In this document: positions 45,592 through 52,405 of the stretch, one piece after another
Numbering within the stretch: the first letter of the stretch is position 1
Layout of the letters: each line of letters starts with the position of its first letter
Assembly (NCBI RefSeq): GCF_009296025.1
Contig: NZ_CP045178.1
Location: 3,472,001-3,536,000, forward strand
Source: Streptomyces tsukubensis
Lineage (GTDB): Bacteria; Actinomycetota; Actinomycetes; Streptomycetales; Streptomycetaceae
Length of the DNA stretch: 64,000 nucleotides
Direction of reading: 5' to 3'
Position numbers and translations under genes: made by a program
The notes under the pieces: generated by a model
Databases searched by the model: none
Told to the model about the DNA's origin: nothing
The model's input: the letters and a program-made list of their open reading frames with translations, nothing else

Positions 45592-45990
45592 CTCCGGGCG
45601 CCATCGAGCGGGGCGGGGCCTACCAGCTGCCTGAACTCGGTACGGGGCAAGGCAGCCGGCGACGAATCACGGCGACTGAACGACCGAGCAGCCGAACGGC
45701 CACCGCCCCCTTCACGTTTCGTCAGCCTCACTCTCAGCCTCCGTACACGGTGAGCCAGGGGCGGCAGCGACACCGACGCATCCCGACGCCCCGGCATTCC
45801 AGCAGGTCAGCGACGCGTACCGACCACTCCCACCGAAGCGGACGGGCAGGCACCCACCCAGCCTCTGCGCCCCGCACGAATCCGCTATCCTGTCGTGGGG
45901 TCGTCCTCACCGAGGCCCCACCACACTTGTGCATGACCCAACGCGCGCCCGGCATCACGCCGGATCCGCCCCAGGTCTTCCGCAAGAGCC
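45592..45990. other. Intergenic stretch before tRNA-Arg
   Basis: About 400 bases without a credible gene. Nearer the tRNA it contains the likely tRNA promoter (TATCCTGTCG at about 45888). Nothing else stands out. Confidence 0.4.
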
Positions 45991-46063
45991 GCCTCCGTAG
46001 CTCAGGGGATAGAGCACCGCTCTCCTAAAGCGGGTGTCGCAGGTTCGAATCCTGCCGGGGGCA
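45991..46063 (+). tRNA. tRNA-Arg (anticodon CCT)
   Basis: A 73-base cloverleaf: acceptor arms GCCTCCG/CGGGGGC, D-arm GCTCAGGGGATAGAGC, anticodon stem CCGCT/AGCGG enclosing CTCCTAA with anticodon CCT, and T-arm GCAGGTTCGAATCCTGC. It reads AGG codons. tRNA-Arg(CCU) genes are frequent targets of actinobacterial integrases, and the sequence to the right has accessory character. Confidence 0.95.
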
Positions 46064-46249
46064 CAGGTCCACCAGGGGTGCAGCACCTTCCTTTGCAGGT
46101 CAGAGGGGGGCTGCGCCCCTCCTTCGTTCCCTCCTCCTTTTCTGGCTACGTTGGCACTATGCCCTCACTACGCCCATAGTCCGGCATCCCACCGCCTAAA
46201 TTCCGCCTAAATGATCTTGCTGTTTGCGCAGGTCATTCAACGCAAAAGC
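46064..46249. other. Non-coding stretch after tRNA-Arg
   Basis: It contains GGGGGGCTGCGCCCCTCC (46107-46124), a short hairpin that may end the tRNA transcript, and an 11-base direct repeat CCGCCTAAAT at about 46191 and 46203. The direct repeat and lower G+C suggest an old integration boundary, but no integrase gene is visible. Confidence 0.4.
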
Positions 46250-46282
46250 GCGGGCCTCCCTCTCTACAGGAGGGAGGCCCGC
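46250..46282. terminator. Strong hairpin, 13-bp stem
   Basis: GCGGGCCTCCCTC (46250-46262) and GAGGGAGGCCCGC (46270-46282) pair exactly around a 7-base loop. It stands between the tRNA and the accessory genes. Confidence 0.8.
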
Positions 46283-46417
46283 CGCGCCGGGACTGCCGCC
46301 GGGGGGCCATCCTTCCGGCGCCCCGGCGGTCAGGGAAAGACGTGGCCGCTCTCATCTGATCCAACGCGATGATCCGCCAGTAGTCAGTCGCCCGTTCGAG
46401 TGAACATGTGTTCTATT

Positions 46418-46675
46418 TTAACTGGCACGCCCAGCCCTGCGTCGCAGAGCGCAACGCAGGGCTGGGCGAAGCCGGGGGACTATCTCGCACCCACCGCCAT
46501 GCAGGAACTCACCGCCCCCCTCGACGGCCTGCGCTATGCACCGCTCACCCGCCTCGGTTAGGCGATCCCCGTGGATGATCACCGTGCACTCGACGTGCGC
46601 GTGACCGAACTTCTCCGATAGAGCCGGGGGCTGCCGTGCGGGGTCCGGGCCCGACAGCCCCTGTCTGGGACTCAC
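46418..46675 (-). CDS. Candidate small protein, unknown
   Basis: If started at GTG 46675, this is an 85-residue frame. Its middle part looks protein-like (EKFGHAHVECTVIIHGDRLT, then EAGERCIAQAVEGGGEFLHG) with good third-position G/C, but the last about 15 codons run through a strong hairpin. The N-terminal part is uncertain. No family is recognised. Confidence 0.35.
   Translation of the reverse strand: MSPRQGLSGPDPARQPPALSEKFGHAHVECTVIIHGDRLTEAGERCIAQAVEGGGEFLHGGGCEIVPRLRPALRCALRRRAGRAS
46428..46468. terminator. Hairpin with perfect 15-bp stem
   Basis: CGCCCAGCCCTGCGT (46428-46442) pairs with ACGCAGGGCTGGGCG (46454-46468) around 11 bases. It is placed to end minus-strand transcription of the APH-like gene and the candidate small frame. 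Confidence 0.75.
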
Positions 46676-46686
46676 TGAACGCGCCC

Positions 46687-46743
46687 TGCTCGCCCTGCTC
46701 GCCCTGCTCGCCGTGCTCGCCGTGCTCGCCGTGCTCGCCGTGC
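46687..46743. repeat. 9-bp tandem repeat
   Basis: GCTCGCCCT followed by GCTCGCCGT units, about six in total, with no frame shift between units. It lies in the gap upstream of the candidate small frame, and may vary in length. Confidence 0.8.
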
Positions 46744-46856
46744 GCCAGCGTGCGCGGGGCCCGCATTTATGCAGTCCGGTCACACCCCGTGTGAAGCGTG
46801 CCGGACAGGGCCCCGACCGCGTGCCAGGGTCGGGGCCCCTTACCGCCGCAGTCCTC

Positions 46857-47678
46857 TCAGTGCGGCGGAGTGCAGGTGGCGGGGTGGGGCACTCCCACGA
46901 GGAGATACTGGAAGCGCGTGTTGCTCGGCAGGGCGCCCTTCTCTCCGACGCGCGCCGTCCAGTGTCGGCAGGTGCCTGCAACGAAGGCGGCGACGGCGGC
47001 GGGGGCGGCCCGTTGCCAGCTCTCGATCGCGTTGAGCCATGCCAGCGCGGTCTTCGGGGAGTGGCCGTCCTCCATCAGCCGTACTGCCGTGCAGGCGGCG
47101 TCCACCCACACCGGCCCGAGGGCGGGCATCGCCCAGTCGACCACGTGTGCCCGTCCCGCGCCGTCGATCATGAGGTTGTGCGGGTTGGTGTCCGTGTGGA
47201 GCAGGTGGTCGCCGTCGAGCCGAGCTGCCTCCTCGTCCGTGAGGAACTGCCCGAGTCGGTCGACCAGTCGCTCAACTCCCTGTAGGGACGCGCCGGCGAT
47301 CCGGCTCATTCTCCGAAGAGCGTCGGCCACCGGGCCGAGATCGGCGGATCCGGGCGCCAGGTCCGCGTTGCGGCCGTCCACGTGATCGAACAGGAGGAGA
47401 CTCCACCCGTCGGTGTGAACCGCATGCCAGGCGGCGGGCCCGACGGCGCACACGAACGGGTTCACCAACTCCTCGCGGGCCAGTGCCTCCGCACCGTCGG
47501 TGTCCTCGGCCCGGACGCCCTTCATGAACGTCCGCCCGGCCGCGGCATGCAGGGTGAGAGCCACGGAGCAGTTGAGCCCCTGCTGGTGCACCTCGGAAGC
47601 AGCGACGCGACCGACGCGCTCCTGGACCGCCTCGCGCACTCCGCCCGGCAGGCGGTCCCATTCCACGCGCTCGATCAT
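46857..47678 (-). CDS. Aminoglycoside phosphotransferase-like kinase
   Basis: Protein of 273 residues with a compact kinase-like fold: an N-terminal strand with the Lys of TFMKGVRAED, the catalytic loop LLHTDTNPHNLMID (HxD...N) and the metal-binding VVDWAMP. This is the APH/ChoK group, which phosphorylates small molecules; many members are not resistance enzymes. ATG 47678 has GAGGAG upstream. It ends the minus-strand run of small genes that face the HTH regulator, so its substrate may be linked to them. Confidence 0.8.
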   Translation of the reverse strand: MIERVEWDRLPGGVREAVQERVGRVAASEVHQQGLNCSVALTLHAAAGRTFMKGVRAEDTDGAEALAREELVNPFVCAVGPAAWHAVHTDGWSLLLFDHVDGRNADLAPGSADLGPVADALRRMSRIAGASLQGVERLVDRLGQFLTDEEAARLDGDHLLHTDTNPHNLMIDGAGRAHVVDWAMPALGPVWVDAACTAVRLMEDGHSPKTALAWLNAIESWQRAAPAAVAAFVAGTCRHWTARVGEKGALPSNTRFQYLLVGVPHPATCTPPH

Positions 47679-47736
47679 GCTTCTCCTCTATGCGGTAGTG
47701 GGGCGCCGACCGACCGACGCCCCAAGAGCGTGCCAC

Positions 47737-47826
47737 TCAGCCTTGGGTGGCTCCGCACTTACGGCAGCGGTTCTTGCCGCTCCAGCCCACCCATTCGTGC
47801 TCGCGTTCGCTCGTCGTGTGCCACAT
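47737..47826 (-). CDS. Tiny CxxC protein, 29 aa
   Basis: ATG 47826 is preceded by AGAAGGGA and opens 29 residues: MWHTTSEREHEWVGWSGKNR followed by a CRKCGATQG end. Two Trp-rich turns and one CxxC suggest half a zinc ribbon, possibly dimerising around one zinc. It lies between the 52-residue Cys/His-rich protein and the kinase-like gene on the same strand. It is too short for normal gene callers. Confidence 0.6.
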   Translation of the reverse strand: MWHTTSEREHEWVGWSGKNRCRKCGATQG

Positions 47827-47871
47827 GATGTGTCCCTTCTGAGGTGATGCCGTGCGCGGTCGCGCGCGGGG

Positions 47872-48030
47872 CTATAGGGGCCCTCTGTGGCAGGGGCAGG
47901 CGCATCGCAGGGTTTCCACGGGGGCGGCGACCCCGGCTACGCGGTTCTCACGGTTGCCGTGGCAGTGGCTGTGCTCGCCGATCCGGCAGGCGGGGGTCAC
48001 GTAGGCGCGCGGCTCCGCGGCTGTCGTCAT
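47872..48030 (-). CDS. Small Cys/His-rich protein, 52 aa
   Basis: ATG 48030 overlaps the stop of the DUF6415 gene as ATGA, which strongly supports translation. The protein has CRIGEHSHCHG in the middle and LRCACPCHRG at the end: five Cys and four or five His in 52 residues, so it probably binds a metal. No membrane segment. Function unknown; the gene context suggests a role with DUF6415. Confidence 0.65.
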   Translation of the reverse strand: MTTAAEPRAYVTPACRIGEHSHCHGNRENRVAGVAAPVETLRCACPCHRGPL

Positions 48031-48374
48031 GACAGTGGGTCGGCGCAGCCCCGTGTGCCTCCGGGCTCTTCGTAGCTGCGGAGCACGCGAGTGTGCTGGG
48101 CGAGCCCTCTGACGTGCCGCACGGCGGACACCAGGCCGTCACCGGGGCCGCAGGCGAGAATGTGCTTCGCGTTGATGAGAGCCCACCGCATCTCGCGGTA
48201 CAGCGGGGAACCGTCCGGACGTGCGTCGGCCCGCGCGCGGACGATCGGCGTCAGCCGCTCAAGTTCGGTACGCAGGATGGCGTTCAGCTCGGCCACCCGC
48301 ACATACCCCGGCAGGGGGCCGCGCAGTAGCGCCTCCTCGATCAGCGCCGACATGGCGTCACCCTGCGGAATCAT
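48027..48374 (-). CDS. DUF6415-type protein
   Basis: Protein of 115 residues, helical, with VAELNAILRTELERLTPIVRARA and REMRWALINAKHILACGPGDGL. It matches my memory of DUF6415, a Streptomyces family said to occur near natural-product genes; its function is not known. ATG 48374 has GGAGG upstream. It overlaps the 119-residue gene by 17 bases and the Cys/His-rich gene by 4 bases, so the three are translationally coupled. Confidence 0.7.
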   Translation of the reverse strand: MIPQGDAMSALIEEALLRGPLPGYVRVAELNAILRTELERLTPIVRARADARPDGSPLYREMRWALINAKHILACGPGDGLVSAVRHVRGLAQHTRVLRSYEEPGGTRGCADPLS

Positions 48375-48717
48375 GGCGTCCTCCAGGGCTGCAACGAGGG
48401 CGCTCGGGCTCGTGGTCTGCCACTCGGTACCGCTGGGGCAGACGAGCCACCGCAGGCCGGGCCCCTTCGATCCGGCGAGCTGGCGGAACGGGCACAGCCT
48501 CGTCGGACACGACGCTGGTGTCCGGCACCGACCATCCCGCCAGGGCGTCGCGTGTCACGAGGAAGTAGACGTCCCCCTCACCCTCGTCGATCACGGCGCC
48601 GCAGCGGGGCCGCAGGATATTGACGGCAGTCTTGCCCAGCACGCATGGGACACGCACGGCACCCCAAGTCCGCCGGGTCGACAATGGCGCGGATCCAGGT
48701 AACTGGGGTGTCGGCAT
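48358..48717 (-). CDS. Small protein, 119 aa, unknown function
   Basis: ATG 48717 has AAGGAG upstream and starts the minus-strand operon. The middle part (TWGAVRVPCVLGKTAVNILRP, then CGAVIDEGEGDVYFLVTRDALAGW) looks like a small alpha/beta domain, followed by a basic Pro/Arg-rich tail. A longer open frame to 48771 is not favoured. Proteins of this general type are common next to HTH regulators in Streptomyces, but no function is known to me. Confidence 0.65.
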   Translation of the reverse strand: MPTPQLPGSAPLSTRRTWGAVRVPCVLGKTAVNILRPRCGAVIDEGEGDVYFLVTRDALAGWSVPDTSVVSDEAVPVPPARRIEGARPAVARLPQRYRVADHEPERPRCSPGGRHDSAG

Positions 48718-48894
48718 TGTGGCTCCTTGGTGATCGATCCTGGAGCAAGACTGGCCCTTACGTAATGGCAATTCGAGGGCTCCTAGAGGTCTTTCCCCGT
48801 CCTTAAAGAGGACTTTGGATCACTCGTAGGGGTACTAGCTGGCGGTCACCTGGACTTCCTGTGACACTGACAGACCGTCACACAGGACGCTTCC
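48718..48894. promoter_or_regulatory. Divergent promoter, small-gene operon and HTH regulator
   Basis: The 177 bases between the two divergent starts are clearly less G+C-rich than the genes (for example at about 48740-48840, with CTTAAAGAGGACTTTGG). It must hold promoters for both directions, and the HTH regulator may bind here. Confidence 0.5.
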
Positions 48895-50112
48895 ATGCCC
48901 CGTTCGGGGAACAGCCGGCTTAAGGCCGCACGCATCGCGGCGGGCTACCCGTCCCAGCAGGCCCTTGCTGACGCCCTCGGCGTCGGTGTGCGGCAGGTCC
49001 GTCGATGGGAGTCCGACGCACCGCCCTGGCCGCAGGGAGATGTACAGCAGGCTCTCACGCGCACGCTCGGCCAAGACCTGCAATCACTCGGCTTCACCCC
49101 GCCGGGGGTCGCACCTCCTCGGCGCACCGTCCTGGCCGGCAGTATCGGCGCCGTAGGGCTTGCAGCCGTACCGACGCAGGTGGCCACCACAATGCAACCG
49201 GCTTCCGTGTCGCAGGATTTCGCGTCCGTGACGCGATCCCACAGGCGCCTGTACTGGTCGGTGGCACCCGCAACGCTGCACCCTGCCGCTGTCGCTCACG
49301 CGGCTCTCGGGCATTCACTCCTCACGGAGACCGCTGGACAGACACGGGCGTCGGTGGCGGCCTCTTTGTCGGAGACTCTGCTGCTGGTGGGCCGCATCGA
49401 GTTCTTCGACCAGCAGCAGCCTGAGCGGGCCTCTGCCACCTGGCTGCGCGCCCTGCAGGCGGCAGGGGAAGCGGACGATCCTCTACTCGGTGCTGCTGTA
49501 CTCGCGCACACGGCATTCATCCCAGGCTGGTCCGGAGACCGGGCCTCGGCCGTCGAACGGATGGTGGCCGCCCGGACCTACGGGCGGCGAGGTCGCGCAT
49601 CCGCCGAACTGCTCGCGTGGCTAGACGCGGTCGAGGCCGAGTGTGAGACACGCTGCGGGCACACGCAGACCGCACTGCACCTGATCGGCCACGCCGAAGA
49701 CCTTCTGAGGCGTGGCGGGGATATAGCGTCCCCCGAGTGGCTGGACTGGTTCTCACCCGTCCGACTGGCCGCGTTCAAGGGGAACACACAGCTCAAAGCC
49801 GGACACCTTCCGCACGCACGGACGACGCTCCTGGCCGCACTCGACGCGCTACCGACAGCCGAGGAGAAGCAGGCCACGGTCCTCCTCGGCGACCTCGCTT
49901 CCGTTGAGGCCGCAGCCGGTCACCCCGAAGCCGCCTGCGAGTACGCGGTCCGGGCGCTCGACCAACTGGCTCGGACTTGGTATGCGGTCGGCATGGACCG
50001 AGTACGAGACGTGCGACGCTCACTCGCCCCACACCAGCACGAGCAGTGCGTCCGCGACCTCGACGATCGGCTGTACGGCTGGTCTACGACGGTCAGTGCC
50101 CTTGCGCGTTGA
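48895..50112 (+). CDS. XRE-like HTH regulator with TPR-like C domain
   Basis: Protein of 405 residues. Residues 5-50 form a helix-turn-helix domain (LKAARIAAGYPSQQALADALGVGVRQVRRWESD). The rest is a series of helical hairpins with TPR-like spacing, such as PERASATWLRALQAAGEADDPLLGAAVLAH and HARTTLLAALDALPTAEEKQATVLLGDLASVEAAAGHPEAACEYAVRAL. This is a common Streptomyces regulator layout whose TPR part may bind a peptide or partner protein. It faces an operon of tiny genes. Its 3' end overlaps the convergent HAD gene by 20 bases. Confidence 0.8.
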   Translation: MPRSGNSRLKAARIAAGYPSQQALADALGVGVRQVRRWESDAPPWPQGDVQQALTRTLGQDLQSLGFTPPGVAPPRRTVLAGSIGAVGLAAVPTQVATTMQPASVSQDFASVTRSHRRLYWSVAPATLHPAAVAHAALGHSLLTETAGQTRASVAASLSETLLLVGRIEFFDQQQPERASATWLRALQAAGEADDPLLGAAVLAHTAFIPGWSGDRASAVERMVAARTYGRRGRASAELLAWLDAVEAECETRCGHTQTALHLIGHAEDLLRRGGDIASPEWLDWFSPVRLAAFKGNTQLKAGHLPHARTTLLAALDALPTAEEKQATVLLGDLASVEAAAGHPEAACEYAVRALDQLARTWYAVGMDRVRDVRRSLAPHQHEQCVRDLDDRLYGWSTTVSALAR

Positions 50113-50755
50113 AGCGTGCGACCGACGGCGACAGTTCAAGGAGGCTCTCCACTCGGAAGGTGGGGAGCTTCTCAGCTTCCTCCGACTGCCACTGGATCGT
50201 CGCCCACGGGCCCCGGTGCACGAGGGCAGTCTTCATACCCGCAGCCGCACCGGGACGCAGGTCGTTGTCGACACGGTCGCCGACGTACAGGATTTCGCCG
50301 GGCTCGGCGGGCACGACCTCTGCGACGCGGCGGAAGAACTCCGGTTCGGGCTTGCTCGCGCCCCAATCGTCAGAGGTGCCGATCAGATCGACATCCTGCG
50401 AGAACAGCTCGCGCAGGATCTTGCCCGCGCGGACGGTCTGGTTGCCGGCGATCCCGAGCCAGAGCCCATCCGCGCGCAAAGTGCGGAGGGCGCCACGTAC
50501 GTCGGGGTAGAGGTCGCTCTCGTCGAAGTGCTCGGGGCGTCCCGCCTCGGCGCGCTTCTGCCGCTCGGAGTACAGGTCGAAACCCGGTTGGAACTCTTGG
50601 AAAACGTCCCGGTAGTCGCGTCCTTGGGCGATGACAGCACCGAACATGGCGGCGAAGGTATGCCGTGGCACGTTGAGCCAGTCGGCCCACGTCCCGTATT
50701 CCCTGGTCTCGTCCACAAGGCACTCACCGACATCGAACACCACTGCGCGAATCAT
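50093..50755 (-). CDS. HAD-superfamily hydrolase
   Basis: Protein of 220 residues. Motif I is AVVFDVGECLVDE, where the first Asp is the nucleophile; the usual second Asp (DxD) is Gly-Glu instead. Motif II is GIAGNQTVRA, motif III KPEPEFFRR and motif IV YVGDRVDNDLRPG. HAD phosphatases need the second Asp, so this may be another type of hydrolase or use Glu. The substrate is unknown. It is convergent with the HTH regulator. Confidence 0.8.
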   Translation of the reverse strand: MIRAVVFDVGECLVDETREYGTWADWLNVPRHTFAAMFGAVIAQGRDYRDVFQEFQPGFDLYSERQKRAEAGRPEHFDESDLYPDVRGALRTLRADGLWLGIAGNQTVRAGKILRELFSQDVDLIGTSDDWGASKPEPEFFRRVAEVVPAEPGEILYVGDRVDNDLRPGAAAGMKTALVHRGPWATIQWQSEEAEKLPTFRVESLLELSPSVARFNAQGH

Positions 50756-51096
50756 GCGGCGATCATATGAGGCGGGCCGAGTACGAGGAGCTGCTCGCGG
50801 TGCAGGCCGCGATCACCGAGCGAGCCGGAGAAACCGGTACGACTTGGAGAGGAAGGGCAAGTTCGCGGTCCGCCCCCGCCGCATCGCGGCGGGGGCGGGG
50901 CGAGTAGCACGTCAGCAGCCACTGACCAGATCAGCGTACCGGCGGGGTCGGACATCGAGGCGGCCCGTCGCGTCGGGGGTCGCGGCGGGCCTGCGGTGAG
51001 TGTGGCAGCCAGTCCCGGCGACGCGGGGCGTTCGGGGTAGGCCGTCCGGCTGTTCCCCGGATGTGTCCTCGACGGCTGCGGCGGATGCTCGGGGGT
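50756..51096. other. Short intergenic stretch with a hairpin
   Basis: It includes a perfect 13-bp hairpin (50870-50898: CCGCCCCCGCCGC, ATC, then its complement). A 46-residue open frame at 50767-50907 (MRRAEYEELLAVQAAITERA at its start) runs into the hairpin and is not convincing as a whole. Confidence 0.5.
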
Positions 51097-51316
51097 ATGT
51101 CTGCGCTGCCGATCACCGTGTACCCGCCGCCTCCGACTGATGGCCGTCGCGTGCGGATCGACGGGGGAGATCCTCGGCCTGGCCCACGACCTGCGGGACA
51201 TCGCCGAGTTCTTGAGGCGCGCGGGCATGGAGGACATGGACGAGACGGACGTCGAACGGTCCGGGCTGATCGGTTGGCGCGGAGGCGGGCCCGACGTGTG
51301 GGACGCGGGTGCATGA
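51097..51316 (+). pseudogene. Small conserved protein, one frameshift
   Basis: ATG 51097 opens MSALPITVYPPPPTDGRRVR and then IDG in one frame; from about 51164 a second frame continues GEILGLAHDLRDIAEFLRRA, then DVERSGLIGWRGGGPDVW, and stops at 51316. The two join if one G is removed from a run of five at about 51161-51165. The combined 72-residue product looks like a well-formed small protein with a hydrophobic strand and an amphipathic helix. So the gene is either frameshifted or has a consensus error. Confidence 0.65.
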
Positions 51317-51388
51317 TGGCCGCGCGACGAGTTGGGCCAATTGACTGAAAAACCGGCGCCCGGCGGGCAACGTCGCAGGTCAGGAAGA

Positions 51389-51600
51389 GTGGTCCCCGCA
51401 CGTGCGGGGATGGTCCGTACGGGCTGCTCACCGCAGGCTCAGGCTTTGAGTGGTCCCCGCACGTGCGGGGATGGTCCGGTGGTGACCAAGTCGCTTTGTC
51501 GTCACCACCGGTGGTCCCCGCACGTGCGGGGATGGTCCGCTCTTCCGTGATGACTCCGGCGTCCTTGCGACGTGGTCCCCGCACGTGCGAGGTTTCGTTC
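51389..51600 (+). CRISPR. Orphan type I-E CRISPR mini-array, 4 repeats
   Basis: Four 29-base repeats start at 51389, 51450, 51511 and 51572, exactly 61 bases apart, giving three 32-base spacers (51418-51449, 51479-51510, 51540-51571). The first three repeats are identical: GTGGTCCCCGCACGTGCGGG followed by GATGGTCCG. The short inverted repeat CCCCGCACGTGCGGGG gives the hairpin typical of type I-E repeats in Streptomyces. The fourth is degenerate after position 18, marking the leader-distal end, so the leader should be on the left (51317-51388, with an AT-richer part). No cas gene occurs in the window. Confidence 0.95.
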
Positions 51601-51647
51601 ACGCGAGAGCGCCCCGCCGCCTGCCGGAGCAGGTGGCGGGGGCGGCA

Positions 51648-51812
51648 TCACGCAGTCTCGTCGTAGTCCTCATAGGGCGGCAGGTCGGGCGACAGGAACG
51701 GGCTGATGCTCGGTGCCGGGATCGGATCCGGTTCGGCGAGACCGAGGCGCACGAGGCTGCCCTGATCGACCGGCGGCAGGCCGGGTTGGTACGCGGGCTG
51801 GGGTTCGGGCAT
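51648..51812 (-). CDS. Small proline-rich protein, 54 aa
   Basis: ATG 51812 opens 54 residues: PQPAYQPGLPPVDQG..., RLGLAEPDPIPAPSISPFLSP and the acidic end PPYEDYDETA. Third positions are strongly G/C. It lies 14 bases after the membrane protein gene on the same strand and directly beside the CRISPR array. Such small Pro-rich proteins occur in actinobacterial mobile elements, but I recognise no family. Confidence 0.55.
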   Translation of the reverse strand: MPEPQPAYQPGLPPVDQGSLVRLGLAEPDPIPAPSISPFLSPDLPPYEDYDETA

Positions 51813-51826
51813 CGGAGGCTTCCGGG

Positions 51827-52300
51827 TTACTGGCGCCAGGGTGTGAGGTCGAGGTCAGCGGGCGGGTCGGGAGGCGGTCCTCCTGGGGTGTCGGGGCCGA
51901 CGCGTCCGCCCCACCGCCACAGCTCGATCACGTAGCTGGTGAGGAGCTTGCGCTGTGTGCGTTCGTCTTTCAGTTCCCGGTCGAGGCGCTCGGTGATGGT
52001 CGTGAAGTCCGCGCGACGGTTTGCCGCCCTGGACTGGTTGAAGGTCAGGAATCCTCCAACGAGGGTGACAGCCGCCACCGCGAGCGCCGCAAAGTCCACG
52101 GTCATTCTCTCTTTCTCAGATGTGGGGGCAGCGGGCAGCGGGGCGTCCACGCCACTGACCCAGTGGATGCCGACCGGGAAGGCCACCCAGGCGCACGCGC
52201 TCCCGGCGGCCTGCGAGTACGTCGTGAACGCGGAGATCGTGAACGCCGCACCCCACAGCATCGCGGGCGCGGAGAGCGCGGCGAAACCGGCGGCCTGCAC
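51827..52300 (-). CDS. Small membrane protein with coiled coil
   Basis: From GTG 52300 this is 157 residues with two hydrophobic segments (AAGFAALSAPAMLWGAAFTI and AGSACAWVAFPVGIHWV), a third (FAALAVAAVTLVGGFLTF), then a charged helix (ITERLDRELKDERTQRKLL) and a Pro-rich tail. An inner ATG at 52105 with AAAGAGAGA just upstream would give a 92-residue protein with one membrane helix plus coiled coil, a layout seen in phage and mobile-element proteins. Both starts are possible. The codon pattern supports the longer frame. Confidence 0.55.
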   Translation of the reverse strand: MQAAGFAALSAPAMLWGAAFTISAFTTYSQAAGSACAWVAFPVGIHWVSGVDAPLPAAPTSEKERMTVDFAALAVAAVTLVGGFLTFNQSRAANRRADFTTITERLDRELKDERTQRKLLTSYVIELWRWGGRVGPDTPGGPPPDPPADLDLTPWRQ

Positions 52301-52405
52301 GCGCGGGCACCCTGCGAGGAGACCCCCACTGGTGCCGCTCAGGCCCCGTCGATAGCGTTGACCGCTCTCTGGTCCCTCGTCCCCTCGTCCTTCTGGGAGT
52401 CGTCC

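Noticed and set aside
46857..47678. Aminoglycoside resistance gene
   Set aside because: The kinase motifs are present, but the APH fold is used by many unrelated small-molecule kinases and nothing here points to an antibiotic substrate.
50767..50907. 46-residue plus-strand frame after the HAD gene
   Set aside because: Only the first 20 residues look protein-like; the end runs through a perfect terminator hairpin and there is no good ribosome-binding site.
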